DNA of 64,000 nucleotides from Adiantum capillus-veneris (Eukaryota > Streptophyta > Polypodiopsida > Polypodiales > Pteridaceae), in the NCBI GenBank assembly GCA_014529385.2, contig CM043954.1, positions 98,728,747-98,792,746 on the forward strand, given 5' to 3'. The position numbers and the translations under genes were made by a program. Shown in pieces: positions 49,301 to 59,696 of this stretch. Each line of letters begins with the position of its first letter. Position 1 is the stretch's first letter. The notes under the pieces are model-generated. The model was not told where the DNA came from and did not search any database. It saw nothing but the letters and a program-made list of their open reading frames with translations.

Positions 49301-50035
49301 GTTAGACACCAAGAGGACATGGATACAGCCAACACAGGAGCTGGGCACGAAGATGGCTTTCTACAGAGAACATCTCCTCCAGCTTACGGAGGATGGTTTT
49401 GTGACGAGGCCCAGATACATGGACACCCACTTGTCTCATGGGATACGATGTGCTATTGGCCAGATACGCACATCTTCACACCAACTGCGGATCGAGACTG
49501 GGAGATACAGTGGAGTACCAGCAGAGGCCAGGACATGCCCCCTGTGTGACGTCGAGCCTGAGACAGAGTTGCACTACACATGCCATTGCCCCGTCTAGTA
49601 CGAGATACGAGGCCGCTTCCATTGCTTGTTCAGAGAGGGCTTTGGACCTTTCTCTAGAGTCATGCGATACGAGGATCAGAGATGCCTGGGTTTGTTCTTG
49701 CTCGAGCTGCGCAGACACAGAGAGAGCCTGATGAGATAAGAGGCTAGCCAGTCTCAGAGACAGATCACAGACTTCTTTAGAGCTGCCACTGGACACCCGG
49801 AGGAGTTACTACCAAAACAGAGCTCGTCGCTTTACACCAAAGGCATACTGATCGACCGAGCGATTGAGATGGGGAGATCCAAACGCCCACGACTGCGGAG
49901 GACTACACAGCATCGACGGAGGCTGCATTAGAGGGTTCGGGTCACGTTGGCTCGACATGCACGACGCTCGGTCAGACTACTGACCATGGAGGAGATTGAT
50001 GAGATCCGCCAACGACCGATGCTGGATCTCATGTG
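46364..50035 (+). pseudogene. LINE copy D ORF2: endonuclease, RT, zinc finger, PIP-box
   Basis: Endonuclease: [40 protein letters not shown], then [10 protein letters not shown] and a VAVDHAL-like block. [85 protein letters not shown] (48,470-48,481), LSVNLGKTKVMVF and YNYLGVVF. C-terminus: finger [18 protein letters not shown] (49,539-49,592), [20 protein letters not shown]-box QRQITDFF (49,755-49,778), basic KRPRLRRTTQHRRR, and terminal EEIDEIRQRPMLDLM. RT motifs differ from the common angiosperm L1. Confidence 0.85.
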
Positions 50036-50177
50036 ATCCACCTATCCCAGCTAGTTTGTTTAGCTGCTTAGTCCACACCTAGCAGTTTAGGATTCCATAG
50101 TATTTTATTTGTCATTTTGTCATCTTGTTACTCTGACTTTGTATTAGATCCACCACATTGTAACTTTCTGGTCTCAT

Positions 50178-50192
50178 AGGTCACTTTGGCCT
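50178..50192 (+). other. 3' UTR hairpin of LINE copy D
   Basis: AGGTCA-CTT-TGGCCT, same 6-bp stem as copies A and E with a changed loop base. Confidence 0.6.
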
Positions 50193-50222
50193 TTTGAAGA
50201 CGTTAATATAACATTTCATTTC

Positions 50223-50226
<4 letters not shown>

Positions 50227-50298
<72 letters not shown>
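50227..50298. repeat. (TC)n tract, about 36 units, at the 3' end of LINE D
   Basis: Uninterrupted TC repeat joining the LINE 3' end to an LTR remnant. Confidence 0.95.
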
Positions 50299-50300
<2 letters not shown>

Positions 50301-51490
50301 TCCTTGGTCTCTACGCTTCCGCATCGTCGACTTTGACATGGTATCAGAGCCTTGGTGGAGCAAGGCGACACTCTTTGACGGCGGCGTCCATCCTCCTCTA
50401 CTTGGCGGCCTCTCAAAACGCTGGGCGTTATTCCCTTTGCCGGTGCCTTTATTCCATTGCTCCCTCCCCCTTGCGTTTTATAAACGCAGCTGGCAATGGG
50501 GCCATCGCCGTTTCCCAACCACTCTCCCTTGTGCTCTGACTGCTGCCGTCGACACTCAGCCCACTGCCAGCGTTTTGAAACGCCAGCAGTCATATACCCC
50601 TTGCGGTTGCGTGTTGACACGCGATCCCCTGTAGTAATTGGCGTAGAGCATGTTTCTCCCTCCCTCCCTTGAGGCCGCGTGCTGAAACGCACTCTGCTCT
50701 TCTTGGCGATCATAACCTACGACAACGTGCTGAAATGTTGTTTCCCTGCCTTGCTTAACGTGGCCCTCCTCGTTGGCAGCAAAGGTGCACCCCCTTCCCA
50801 CCCAACGTTATAAAATGCTATGGGTTGAAAAGGGAGGGCAATTTTTTTGGACTAAAGAGAGGGAGAAAGTCTTGGCTAAGTAGCAGGTAGGAGCGGCTTT
50901 GCAAAGGAAACGAAGTTTTGGAAGAATTGAAGTTTCGAGAGCGGCTTGGTGCCAATATTGCAGCTTTTAGAGCGGCTTGGAAGAAGTGAATATGGAGCTT
51001 AAGCGAGGGGCATGAAAAGGACTTTGCGGAGCGGCTTGGTGGATTTGTGCGGCCCCTTTGCAATGTGAGGAGGACGACGAGTTCTCTCCAGATCCTGTAC
51101 CTGCAATGGAAAGCAGATCAACCACCCAGTTAACGGCCTATGCATAAGCAAAGTTCTCAAGGAAGCCAACAATTGCTTGGCTCGAGATTGTGAAGCCAAA
51201 AGCAAATGGACGAGTTCGCTAGAGGACAGAGGCAAAGGCAAGCTTGACAAGGATGGCAATACCAATACTCAATAAGCTGCCTCAGTACCCACGAGGTCCA
51301 ACAACCACTGTTATAAATGTGACATGACGCTTTGTTTGGCTCCGGAGTTTGAAGCCAAAGACAAAAGCAAGAATTCTCAAGAAAACAAAGACAAAGGCAA
51401 GCTGGACAGAGATAACGGTGATAAAGATTTGACAAAGGAGATCGGCATGGTACACGTGGTAGCGACCACAGTGGCCATTGTTCCAGATTT
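50299..51490 (+). mobile_element. 5' fragment of a plus-strand LTR retrotransposon: LTR end, primer site, leader, gag remnant
   Basis: A 40-bp LTR end (..GACTTTGACA) is followed directly by TGGTATCAGAGCC (50,339-50,351), a perfect tRNA-iMet primer site. The leader contains repeated ..AAACGC motifs (50,415-50,815). Near 51,150-51,490 frames read CLARDCEAKSK and, about 140 bp on, CYKCDMTLCLAPEFEAK, two degenerate zinc-knuckle ends, followed by KDKGKLDRDNGDKDLTKEI. The rest of the element is missing. Copia-like by primer site; lineage uncertain. Confidence 0.55.
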
Positions 51491-51944
51491 CTAGTCAGAG
51501 GACAATTGCCACCATAACCGGCCTGTACACAATAGAGGGCGGTACTATTTCAATTACCTGCTAACTTTACACAAATGTGTCCAGCGACTGCGCAAACGAA
51601 GACCAACACCCTGTATGCCCCAAAGATTGGCGGTCCTTTCGGTATTTCTTTATTTAATTGAAAATGGACGATCCGAAAACTTAGATATAACTCTCACCAA
51701 GCTGTTCAAACCTGTCAAGGGCTGGAAACGCAGGTGTTTGACCTGATTTCAGCAGCAAAAACACACCTCTAGGACAAATTCCCTCGCATTTTAGAAGCTT
51801 TTCGATGAGCTGTAACAGAATTTCAGCGCGCTGTAAATCCCTGTTTTGCCACTGCTAAGTGCCCAAAGCCCTATCTGAGCAACCCAAGGCCTTCACGAGG
51901 CTCCCTAGGTGTTCTCTTGCAGTTTAGGTGCGAAACCCTAAAAC
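51491..51944. other. Unassigned flank left of the copia element
   Basis: No gene recognised. Contains CTTTCGGTATTTCTTTATTT, similar to a segment of the nested LTR (about 52,315), so it may be an eroded LTR. Confidence 0.35.
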
Positions 51945-52171
51945 TGTTGGAATTAGGGTTGGCGGGAAACGCACACAGCTTGGAGAAGACGAAGGAAGCT
52001 TGAAGCACACAACAGAGAGTGTATTACTTAGTGTGCAATGGAAAGATGGATAGCCCTAGAGTGATGGGCATATATACAATGCACGGGGGAAAAAACCTCC
52101 TAAAGAGGGAAAAAAAGCCCCGGCGGTCCTAGTGTGTTCACACACATCACTACCACATGTATATGGTAACA
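51945..52171 (-). repeat. 3' LTR of the copia element
   Basis: 227 bp; pairs with 59,470-59,696. Confidence 0.93.
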
Positions 52172-52192
52172 AATCCCCCCTGGGAATGATGC

Positions 52193-52798
52193 TGTCACAA
52201 GACAAGCACCACGTGCCAATAGAAAAGAACAGATTGAACTGAAAGAGAGAGACGACACGCGACACAGAGTGGCGGACTTCCACCCCAAAGAGTATTGGCC
52301 CCAAACCTTGGCACCCCTTTTGGTATTTCTTTATATTGCATCATCAAAGTACAAGCCGGTACTCCATCCTCTGCACCTTCGTCCAGAAGCATGCCAAAGA
52401 ATGAGCCCATGGCCTCAAATTTAAAGGCCCTAGGCCCAAAAGCAATTCACATGAAAAGCCTTCAAACTCAAAAGCATCTGGTCCAAAAGCGATGCCCAAA
52501 AGCTGCCAGTGTAAATCATAGAAATCCGTACATCTGCCACGTCAGCAGTCAACGGAAAATCCGGAGTGTTCGTACAGCGGCCACGTCATCAGCTGCTGCG
52601 CAAGCCTTTGTGTGTGTATGTGGGTCCTGCTTTATTTTAATTCCTTTATGTCTCTTGGGCCCCATCGGACGGGGTCCCATAAGTTGGTAGGACTTCTTCT
52701 TCTGCTATGGCTTGATCTTCTTAGGGTTTAGGCCCCTCGATCGTGATCTGACGGTTGGCTCTTTTCTTACTGACTTGACACGTCAATAGTTTCTGACA
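52193..52798 (-). repeat. 3' LTR of the nested element
   Basis: 606 bp; lacks a roughly 45-bp repeat unit that the other LTR has around 54,660-54,705. Confidence 0.92.
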
Positions 52799-54294
52799 TC
52801 CCCCCTTCTTGAAAGAAAGTAATCGCTGGCGATTACAGCATATCTGCAAAACAATTAAGTTAGTTCAGAAATTTCCGAGGGTCATTCTGAGGGACAATCA
52901 GTTTGCTCTTTTTTTGTTGAGGAGTTGGCCTCTCCTTTCGGCTCTTTTGATCAAGGAGTTGGCTTCTCCTTTCGGCTCTTTTGTTAAGAAGTTGGGTTCT
53001 CTTTTCGTCCAGATCGAAACTCGTGATATCCGGCGTAGTAAAATTAGCCGTCACACTGAGACCGCATTGATCTTCCACAGGTGTCTTGATGCATTAAAAT
53101 TACATACCGAGGCGATCTCATCCAATTAGAAATATTCAGTGATTGGCACATCACAATGCAACACAAATGCTCACATATGCATGTTACAAGACATAGAAAC
53201 ATAAAGTCGCCGATGAACACTCCTCCCGCATAACCTAACAAGGTCCGCGCCGGGAGATATTCAACGACTCCCTCATTACTCCTCCCGCATAACCTAAAAA
53301 GGTCCGGGCCGGGAGATATAGAGGCGTTTTACAACCAACCGCCCCCCAGACCGCAGCCTGCGTCGTTTGGAGGTGCTGAGAGTAACCACTGCTCAGACTT
53401 CTTAATACTCCTCCCACATAACCATCCTGGTTCGGGCCGAAAGTCACAACAACATTTTTCAAGCATACAACCAAATGCTCCCCCGTCTACGTCGTTCGGA
53501 GGTTTTCTAGCATACAACAAAACGCTCCCCAACGTTTGCGTCGTCCCGAGGTTCAAACAATACCAAAACAACATTTCTCACTACTCCACCCGGGAGTAAA
53601 AATCACCAATCAATGAAACCAATATTAACACCAGAGTCAAACATTTCAAATTGGCACCAAGACATGCACCAAAAAAATTAGGGTTAGGTTCCTTCCAGAA
53701 GGTCGTAGCCGACCACAGCATGGTCCATCAGCTCTTGGACAGACAGTGTTCCTCTGGCGGCGATGGTAGTCCCAAGAAATAGCAATCACACCGAACCTCC
53801 AAGGTTTTTTAGCTCGAAAAGACACCTACTGAGAGATGTCGAGAAATTTCAAGATATAATCTGCAAGGGTTTCCATGGCAAGCATTTCAGGATACCCCAC
53901 TCTGCCAAAAGTTGCATCCCGAAGGAAGATGTCAGAAACCATATAACTTCTAGCAAAAAATTTCTTGAAAGCTTGCCAAGTCCTTGGAGTGTGCGGCTTG
54001 GTAGCTATTAACATCTACATGGCACTGCTTTTGAAAAAACAGTGACTCGAAACAAATCTTGGATCCCTCTCTTGCAAGTGATCTTTATGGCTTATTCCCT
54101 GTAATACATGAGCGGTACAGACGGGAGCGCCCCCGATGCACGATGAAGTAAGGGTGGGAGTGACTAGTAACTCCGGGGTCGGAGCACGAAGCTAAAATTT
54201 CCAATGAACTTTGGAAGTGCGATCTTGCTCTGTCTGCTCTTTGGTAGGACCGGTATGCTTTCAGAAAAGCATACGCCTGATGCTCTGATACCAC
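52799..54294 (-). other. Interior of the nested element, no recognised protein
   Basis: Contains repeats CTCCTCCCGCATAACCTAA plus AGGTCCGxGCCGGGAGATA (53,220-53,320, weaker at 53,405-53,550). Overlapping short frames at 53,044-53,574 follow the repeats and resemble no known domain. Confidence 0.6.
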
Positions 54295-54945
54295 TGTCAC
54301 AAGACAGGCACCACGTACCAATAGAAAAGAACAGACTAAACTGGAAGAGAGACACGACACGTGACACGAAGTGGCGGAATTTCACCCCAAAGAGTATTGG
54401 CCCCAAACCTTGGCGCCCCTTTTGGTATTTCTTTATATTGCATCATCAAAGTACAAGCCGATCCTCCATCCTCTGCACCTTCGTCCAAAAGCATGCCAAA
54501 GAATGAGCCCATGGCCTCATATTTAAAGGCCCTAGGCCCAAAAGCAATTCACATGAAAAGCCTTCAAACTCAAAAGCATCTAGTCCAAAAGCGATGCCCA
54601 AAAGTTGTCAGCGTAAATCACGGAAATCCGTACATCCGCCACGTCAGCGGTCAGCGCAAAACGTGGAAATCCATACAGCCTGCCACATCATCAGTCATCG
54701 AAAAATCTAGAGCGTCCGTACAACGACCACGTCATCAGCTGTTGCGCAAGCCTTTGTGTGTGTGTGTGGGTCCTGCTTTATTTTAATTCCTTTGTGTCTC
54801 TTGGGCCCCATCGGACGGGGTCCCATAAGTTGGTAGGACTTCTTCTTCTGTTGTGGCTTGCTCTTCTTAGGGTTTAGGCCCCTCTACCGTGATCTGAAGG
54901 TTGGCTCTGTTCTTCACTGACTTGACACGTCAACAGTTTGTGACA
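54295..54945 (-). repeat. 5' LTR of the nested element
   Basis: 651 bp; pairs with 52,193-52,798. Confidence 0.92.
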
Positions 54946-55006
54946 GATGCGGTGAATGAGGACTGGCACGCAGAGTAAAGGGAAGTGCCATGCCTTGAGG
55001 ACAGGA

Positions 55007-56784
55007 TCAGTCCACAAAGGGGAGAAAGCCCAAAGCTTTGCGGAAAGCTTCGAACTTCTCACGAGACAATGCCTTTGTGAAAAGATCTGCAAGGTTGTCA
55101 TGTGTTGGCACATAAGCTAAGCTGATCTCTCCTGCTGAGAGCCTCTCCCTCACATAGTGGTAATGCACCTCAATGTGCTTTGTGCGAGTATGAAAAACCG
55201 GGTTTCCTCGCAACTACCAATGCGCTTTGACTGTCAGTGTAGATGATGTTGACAATGTCTTGTCCAATACCCAAATCAACCATAAGGCGTCTGAGCCATA
55301 CACACTCAATCGTAGCTGTGAAGACTGCCCTATACTCAACCTCACAACTAAAAGTGGCCACAGTAGGTTGCTTCTTGATCAACCATGAAATAAATCAACT
55401 GCCAAGCATGAAACAAAAACCACTTGTGGACACTCGCGTGTCATAACAATTAGCCCAATCTGAGTCTAAAAAAGCATGTAAATCTGGCGGCAATGATCCC
55501 CCCTTGGGATAAAACAAGCCAAGATGCAAAGTGCCACTGAAGTAGCGAAAAATCCTCTTGCCTGCCTGCCAATGCTTAGACCCTGGGCTATGCATAAATC
55601 TGCTGACTTGTGAGACTGCAAACTGAAAATCCGGCCTCGTGTTGCATACATAAATGAGGCAGCCAACAGCAGTTTGGTAAAGAGTGACATCAGCAGGATC
55701 ACCAACATCATGTACACTCAATTTCAAACCTGTTTCCATGCGAGTGACAATAGGTTTGCAATCCTCAAGTCGAAACTTACATAGCAATGTCTCTATGTAA
55801 CTTTTCTGACACAAGGCAATACCACCATCACACTGCTTAAACTGTATGCCCAAGTAATGATGCAACAGCCCAAATCTTTCATCTTGAAAGTAGCATTCAA
55901 ATCAGCCTTAAATTCAGTAATATGTGCCTCATTGGGACCAGTGATCAGCAAATCATCCACATAAAGAACAACAATGAGAAGTACATCGCCCTCACGCTTG
56001 ACATACAATGTGCTTTCTGTTGGACTGTTACGAAAGCCTCGTTTGACCAAATGAGTGTCAGCTTTCTTATACCAAGCACGAGGAGACTGCTTCAACCAAT
56101 ACAAAGCCTTCTTACCTCTGCACACTTTGTCCTCTTGTCGTTTCTTGACAAAACTGCGAGGCTACGTTACATAGACTTCCTCAAAAATGTCACCAATCAA
56201 GAAAGCAGTAACAATATCGGATTGATGTACATCCCAACCAAAATGAGCTGCCAATGCACATAGAAAACAAACAGTAGTCATACGACAAGTGAGAGAAAAA
56301 GTTTCTTCATAATCTAGTCTTTCTGCTACGCATAGCCTTTTGCAACAAGTCGAGCCTTATAGCAATCAACCTCACCATCCGGCTTGCATTTCAACTTGTA
56401 AACCCACCTTGTACAAATGGCCTTTTTGCCAAGAGGCAAATCACATAAAGTCCATGTGTCATTTTCTATAAGTGCATCATATTCTGATTGCATGACAACC
56501 ATCCAATTTTCTGAATTTTGTGCTTCATCAAAAGATAGAGGTTCCTCTATATCACATAAGCTAGACACAGCCAAAGCATAACAATCTGATGCATAAGAGG
56601 CATGGCAAGAACCTGAACGAGTATGACTAGACAAAGGTGCATCCAATTTACTGTCATGCAAAGTGTGCACAAGCCATTTTGGCATACCTCTAGCCTGCTC
56701 ATTTTCAACCCTTTCCTCATCAAGTACATCATATACATTTGCATCAGTAATAGGCTGATCTGTAACATTTTCAAAAATCCCCAT
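55007..56784 (-). pseudogene. Copia reverse transcriptase and RNase H
   Basis: ALIENDTWTLCDLPLGKKAI, RWVYKLKCKPDGEVDCYKAR, LVAKGYA; then KALYWLKQSPRAWYKK, YVDDLLITG (catalytic YVDD), YLGIQFKQCDGGIALCQKSY, VGCLIYVCNTRPDFQFAVSQ, DSDWANCYDTRVSTSGFCF; RNase H: KKQPTVATFSCEVEYRAVF, TDSQSALVVARKPGF, TKHIEVHYHYVRERL and DNLADLFTKALS, ending at 55,007. Stops or shifts near 56,325, 55,860, 55,390 and 55,205. Confidence 0.9.
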
Positions 56785-56805
56785 AGGCTGTACATTTGCC
56801 TCATT

Positions 56806-57480
56806 TTAATTTACATTCGAACTTCCACCACTGAAAAGAGGCAATAAACTGTCATAAATGTCCTGTGAGCTTACATTACTATCTCCACTATATGACAGCA
56901 AAGGCTGAACAGAATCTTCCACAAACATAACATCGCGTGAGACCAAAATACGCTTTGTTTGCGGATGGTACAACCTGTAACATTTGCTTTCAGCACTATA
57001 ACCAACAAAAATACATTTGGCAGCTTTATTATCCAATTTTCTGCGCTGCGCTTGTGGCACTAAACCATAAGCCAAACAGCCAAAAACACGCATGTGCTCA
57101 ATAGATGGCTTTCTATCATGCCATGCTTCATACGGAGTCATAGACCGCAACGTTTTCGTAGGACACCTGTTGAGTACATAAGTGGCACACATGACAGTCT
57201 CGAGCCAAAACGAATGTGGTAAAGCTAGACTCTTGACCATACATCGTGCCATTTCCGTAAGAGACCTGTTTTTCCTCTCAGCAACACCGTTTTGTTGAGG
57301 TGCATACGGCACTGTACATTGGTGTTTTATCCCACGACTAGCCAGAAATGCATTAAATTCATGAGACATATACTTTCCTCCTCGATCCGAACGGAGGATG
57401 CCTATAGTACATTTCGAGACATTTTCAGTCATAGCAAGAAATTGCTTGAAGCACTTGAACACTTCAGACTTAGCTTTCAA
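56806..57480 (-). pseudogene. Copia integrase core
   Basis: Open frame of 224 codons: ILRSDRGGKYMSHEFNAFLA (second Asp), PYAPQQNGVAERKNRSLTEM (Glu), LETVMCATYVLNRCPTKTLR, PYEAWHDRKPSIEHMRVFGC, KCIFVGYS. Typical copia integrase to GKGY-type C-terminus. Confidence 0.9.
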
Positions 57481-57489
57481 CAGATATAC

Positions 57490-58200
57490 CTATGCATGCC
57501 TGGAGTAGTCATCAATGAAAGTCACGAAGTATAAGTAATTTCCCAAGGACGGAGTTTGCATAGGCCCACAAACATCACTATGCACAAGTTGTAATCTGCA
57601 TGTAGTACGAACTGACCCATCCTTTGGAAACTTAGCACGCTGCATTTTACCCAAGATACAATCTTCACAAACATGTTTGCTAGGTGCTTCAAGAGGTGGC
57701 AAAGAAGCAACCATAACACATTTCTGCAAATGCAACAAACTGGCAAAATTCAGATGCCCAAAACGTGCATGCCACAGTTTTACATCTGAAACAGCCTTTG
57801 AATTTGCAACTGCATTTGCAAAATTTTGTCCACACTTGTCATACAAAGTGAGCTTATACAGTCCAAAACACAAAAGGTCAGATGCGACAATTTCATCACC
57901 AAAACTGAGATCATGAACTGTACATCTGTCATCCACAAATTTGACTACCAAGTCTAGCAAGTGCAGATACAGACAAAAGGTTCTTTTTGATCCCAGGTAC
58001 ATACAATGCATCAACAAGTGTGAAAGAACTACCATTTGCAACAGTAAGCACAATCTTTCGAACTCCTTGAATAGGATAAGAGGCATTATTGGCACAAGTC
58101 ACCGTATTCCCATAAGGGACAGACTCAATAGAGGTTAACAAATCACGATGTTAGGTAATGTGCTTTGTAGCACCACTGTCAAAATACCACATGTGAATCT
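57490..58200 (-). pseudogene. Copia protease and start of integrase
   Basis: HMWYFDSGATKHIT (58,185-58,145) contains the catalytic DSGA. GVRKIVLTVANGSSFTLVDA and LYVPGIKKNLLSVSAL complete the protease. Then LWHARFGHLNFASLLHLQK, CEDCILGKMQRAKFP give the HHCC pre-integrase finger, and LVHSDVCGPM the first integrase Asp. Frame change near 57,930. Confidence 0.87.
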
Positions 58201-58309
58201 GCAGCAATTGACATACATGCATCATGGACAATAGGATCATAAGTGCACTCTGCACTAAATGCCCATTCTGCATCAACATCAGCATCACAATCTCCTTTGA
58301 TAGAAGACT

Positions 58310-59259
58310 CTACAATCGCTGCACTTGTATTGGACCTGTAGTGGATCCAACCTCTTTCTTCTTAGCCTCTTTTGCCTTCAATTTCGGACACTGCTTGATA
58401 AAGTGATCATTAGCTTTACAATAGTGGCAACGCATCTTCTTTTTGCCCTTATCACCAGAATTGCCAGACGAAGTGCTACCAGCAGAAGCATTAGTAATAA
58501 GTTTTGCCACTCGCAGTAGAACCATAAGAAGTGGTTACATTGTTGTTCCCACCTTCCCTTTGAGCCGCAATAAAAGCCTATTCAGCTGCACGCTGCCTAG
58601 TCCTGTTTTTTCTGGAAAGTGACTCTTGCAATAGCAATGTGCATAATGCATCAAACTTTTCCTCGGGTCATAAGTCTCCAAGTACTAACAAAAGTCTGGT
58701 TAGAATCTGACAAAGCATCAAGGACAGTCTGCACAAGTGAACTGTCAGAAGTGACTTCTCCTGCAAAAATTAGTTGTTCATTAACATCCTTGACACCAGC
58801 AAGGAAAGTGTTCATTTCATCTTCCTCATGCATATTCTTCGATTCCAGCTCTTTACGCAACAAAGCAATTTTAGCCTCATTGCGGCTTGCATAAAGACCT
58901 CCTAGAATATCCCAAGCCTGTTTTGCAGATTTTGCTGAATGGATGTGAAGAGTGATAGTGCGCTTCACAGACAATGCAATCAATGCATGAGCTTGCGCAT
59001 CTCTGACATCCGAACGAGCCTACTCAGCCATAGGCAAAACAGCTCTGACAACAGCCACCTTGGCAGCAAAACCTTGAGCATCCTCAACATCGCCTTCATC
59101 CACAGTATCAGGACGTATATCAATGCCTTGCACAATGTTCCAAACTCCCTTTGACACAAGTACATGTTGCATCAAGTAAGCCCACATAGGGTAATTGTCC
59201 CCATCCAATCTGTCCTCAGCAGCAAACATCTTGAACACATCTGTGTTGTTGTCAGTCAT
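58310..59259 (-). pseudogene. Copia gag
   Basis: Starts MTDNNTDVFKMFAAEDRLDG; NYPMWAYLMQHVL and ALIALSVKRTITLHIHSAKS, AKQAWDILGGLYASRNEAK, KELESKNMHEEDEMNTFLAG are the capsid (UBN2-type) blocks. A CCHC knuckle CHYCKANDHFIKQC (near 58,435-58,395) follows. A stop lies at about 59,020, with frame changes near 58,650 and 58,520. Confidence 0.85.
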
Positions 59260-59469
59260 GGAAAACGTTTGCACTTGATGTGAAAACTGCCCGAAACGAG
59301 GAGAAACTGAGTGAGACAAGAACGTGCTATATAGCACAACCCGCAGTAGACTGTATGGGACGTGTTATGCAGTAATTGGCAATGACAGAAATTCTGCACA
59401 AAATGACAAAATTGCATGTGCAGACCTGGCTGTAGTGGAAACGGAGGTCGAAATAAGCCCGATACCAAT

Positions 59470-59696
59470 TGTTGGAATTAGGGTTGCAAGGAAACGCACA
59501 CAGCTTGGAGAAGATGAAGGAAGCTCAAGGCACACAACAGAGAGTGTATTACTTAGTGTGCAATGAAAAGATGGATAGCCCTAGAATGATGGGCGCATTT
59601 ACAATGCACGGGGGGAAAAACCTCCTAAAGAGGGAAAAAATGCCCCGGCGGTCCTAGTGTGTTCACACACATCACTACCACATTTATATGGTAACA
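59470..59696 (-). repeat. 5' LTR of the copia element
   Basis: 227 bp. The primer-like site TGGTATCGGGC (59,467-59,457) begins 2 nt inside. Confidence 0.93.

Larger units (their letters stand above)
45569..50226 (+). mobile_element. LINE copy D, longest copy (4.66 kb), 5' end truncated in ORF1
   Basis: Contains most of ORF1, complete endonuclease and RT regions, the C-terminal finger, PIP-box and 3' UTR, ending in the (TC)n at 50,227-50,298. The reading frame is broken by about ten stops and shifts. Colinear with copy A outside A's RT deletion, so it shows what A lost. Its 5' end starts inside the ORF1 coiled coil, typical of incomplete reverse transcription. Confidence 0.9.
52193..54945 (-). 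mobile_element. Nested non-autonomous LTR retrotransposon (2,753 bp), TSD GATGC
   Basis: LTRs at 54,295-54,945 (5', 651 bp) and 52,193-52,798 (3', 606 bp), with TGTCA ends. Perfect GATGC duplications at 52,188-52,192 and 54,946-54,950. A perfect iMet primer site TGGTATCAGAGC (54,293-54,282) lies 1 nt inside the 5' LTR, and polypurine tract AAGAAGGGGGGA (52,810-52,799) beside the 3' LTR. The 1.5-kb interior shows no gag or pol, so it must move in trans. Sits in the 3' non-coding part of the copia element. Confidence 0.93.
51945..59696 (-). mobile_element. Ty1/copia retrotransposon, complete with LTRs, carrying a nested element
   Basis: 227-bp LTRs at 59,470-59,696 (5') and 51,945-52,171 (3'), TGTT..AACA ends, differing at about 15 positions by eye. 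AAAC flanks both sides (fifth TSD base ambiguous). Removing the nested element (52,193-54,945 plus one TSD copy) leaves about 5.0 kb, normal for copia. Minus-strand order gag - protease - integrase - RT - RNase H, integrase before RT, proves copia. Polypurine tract AGGGGGGATT lies beside the 3' LTR (52,172-52,181). Many stops: not autonomous now. Confidence 0.92.

Noticed and set aside
50181-50363. Arg-Glu repeat frames on the minus strand
   Set aside because: Translation of the (TC)n tract, not a protein.
51099-51490. Minus-strand Leu/Cys-rich frames as membrane proteins
   Set aside because: Antisense shadows of the Lys/Asp-rich plus-strand gag remnant.
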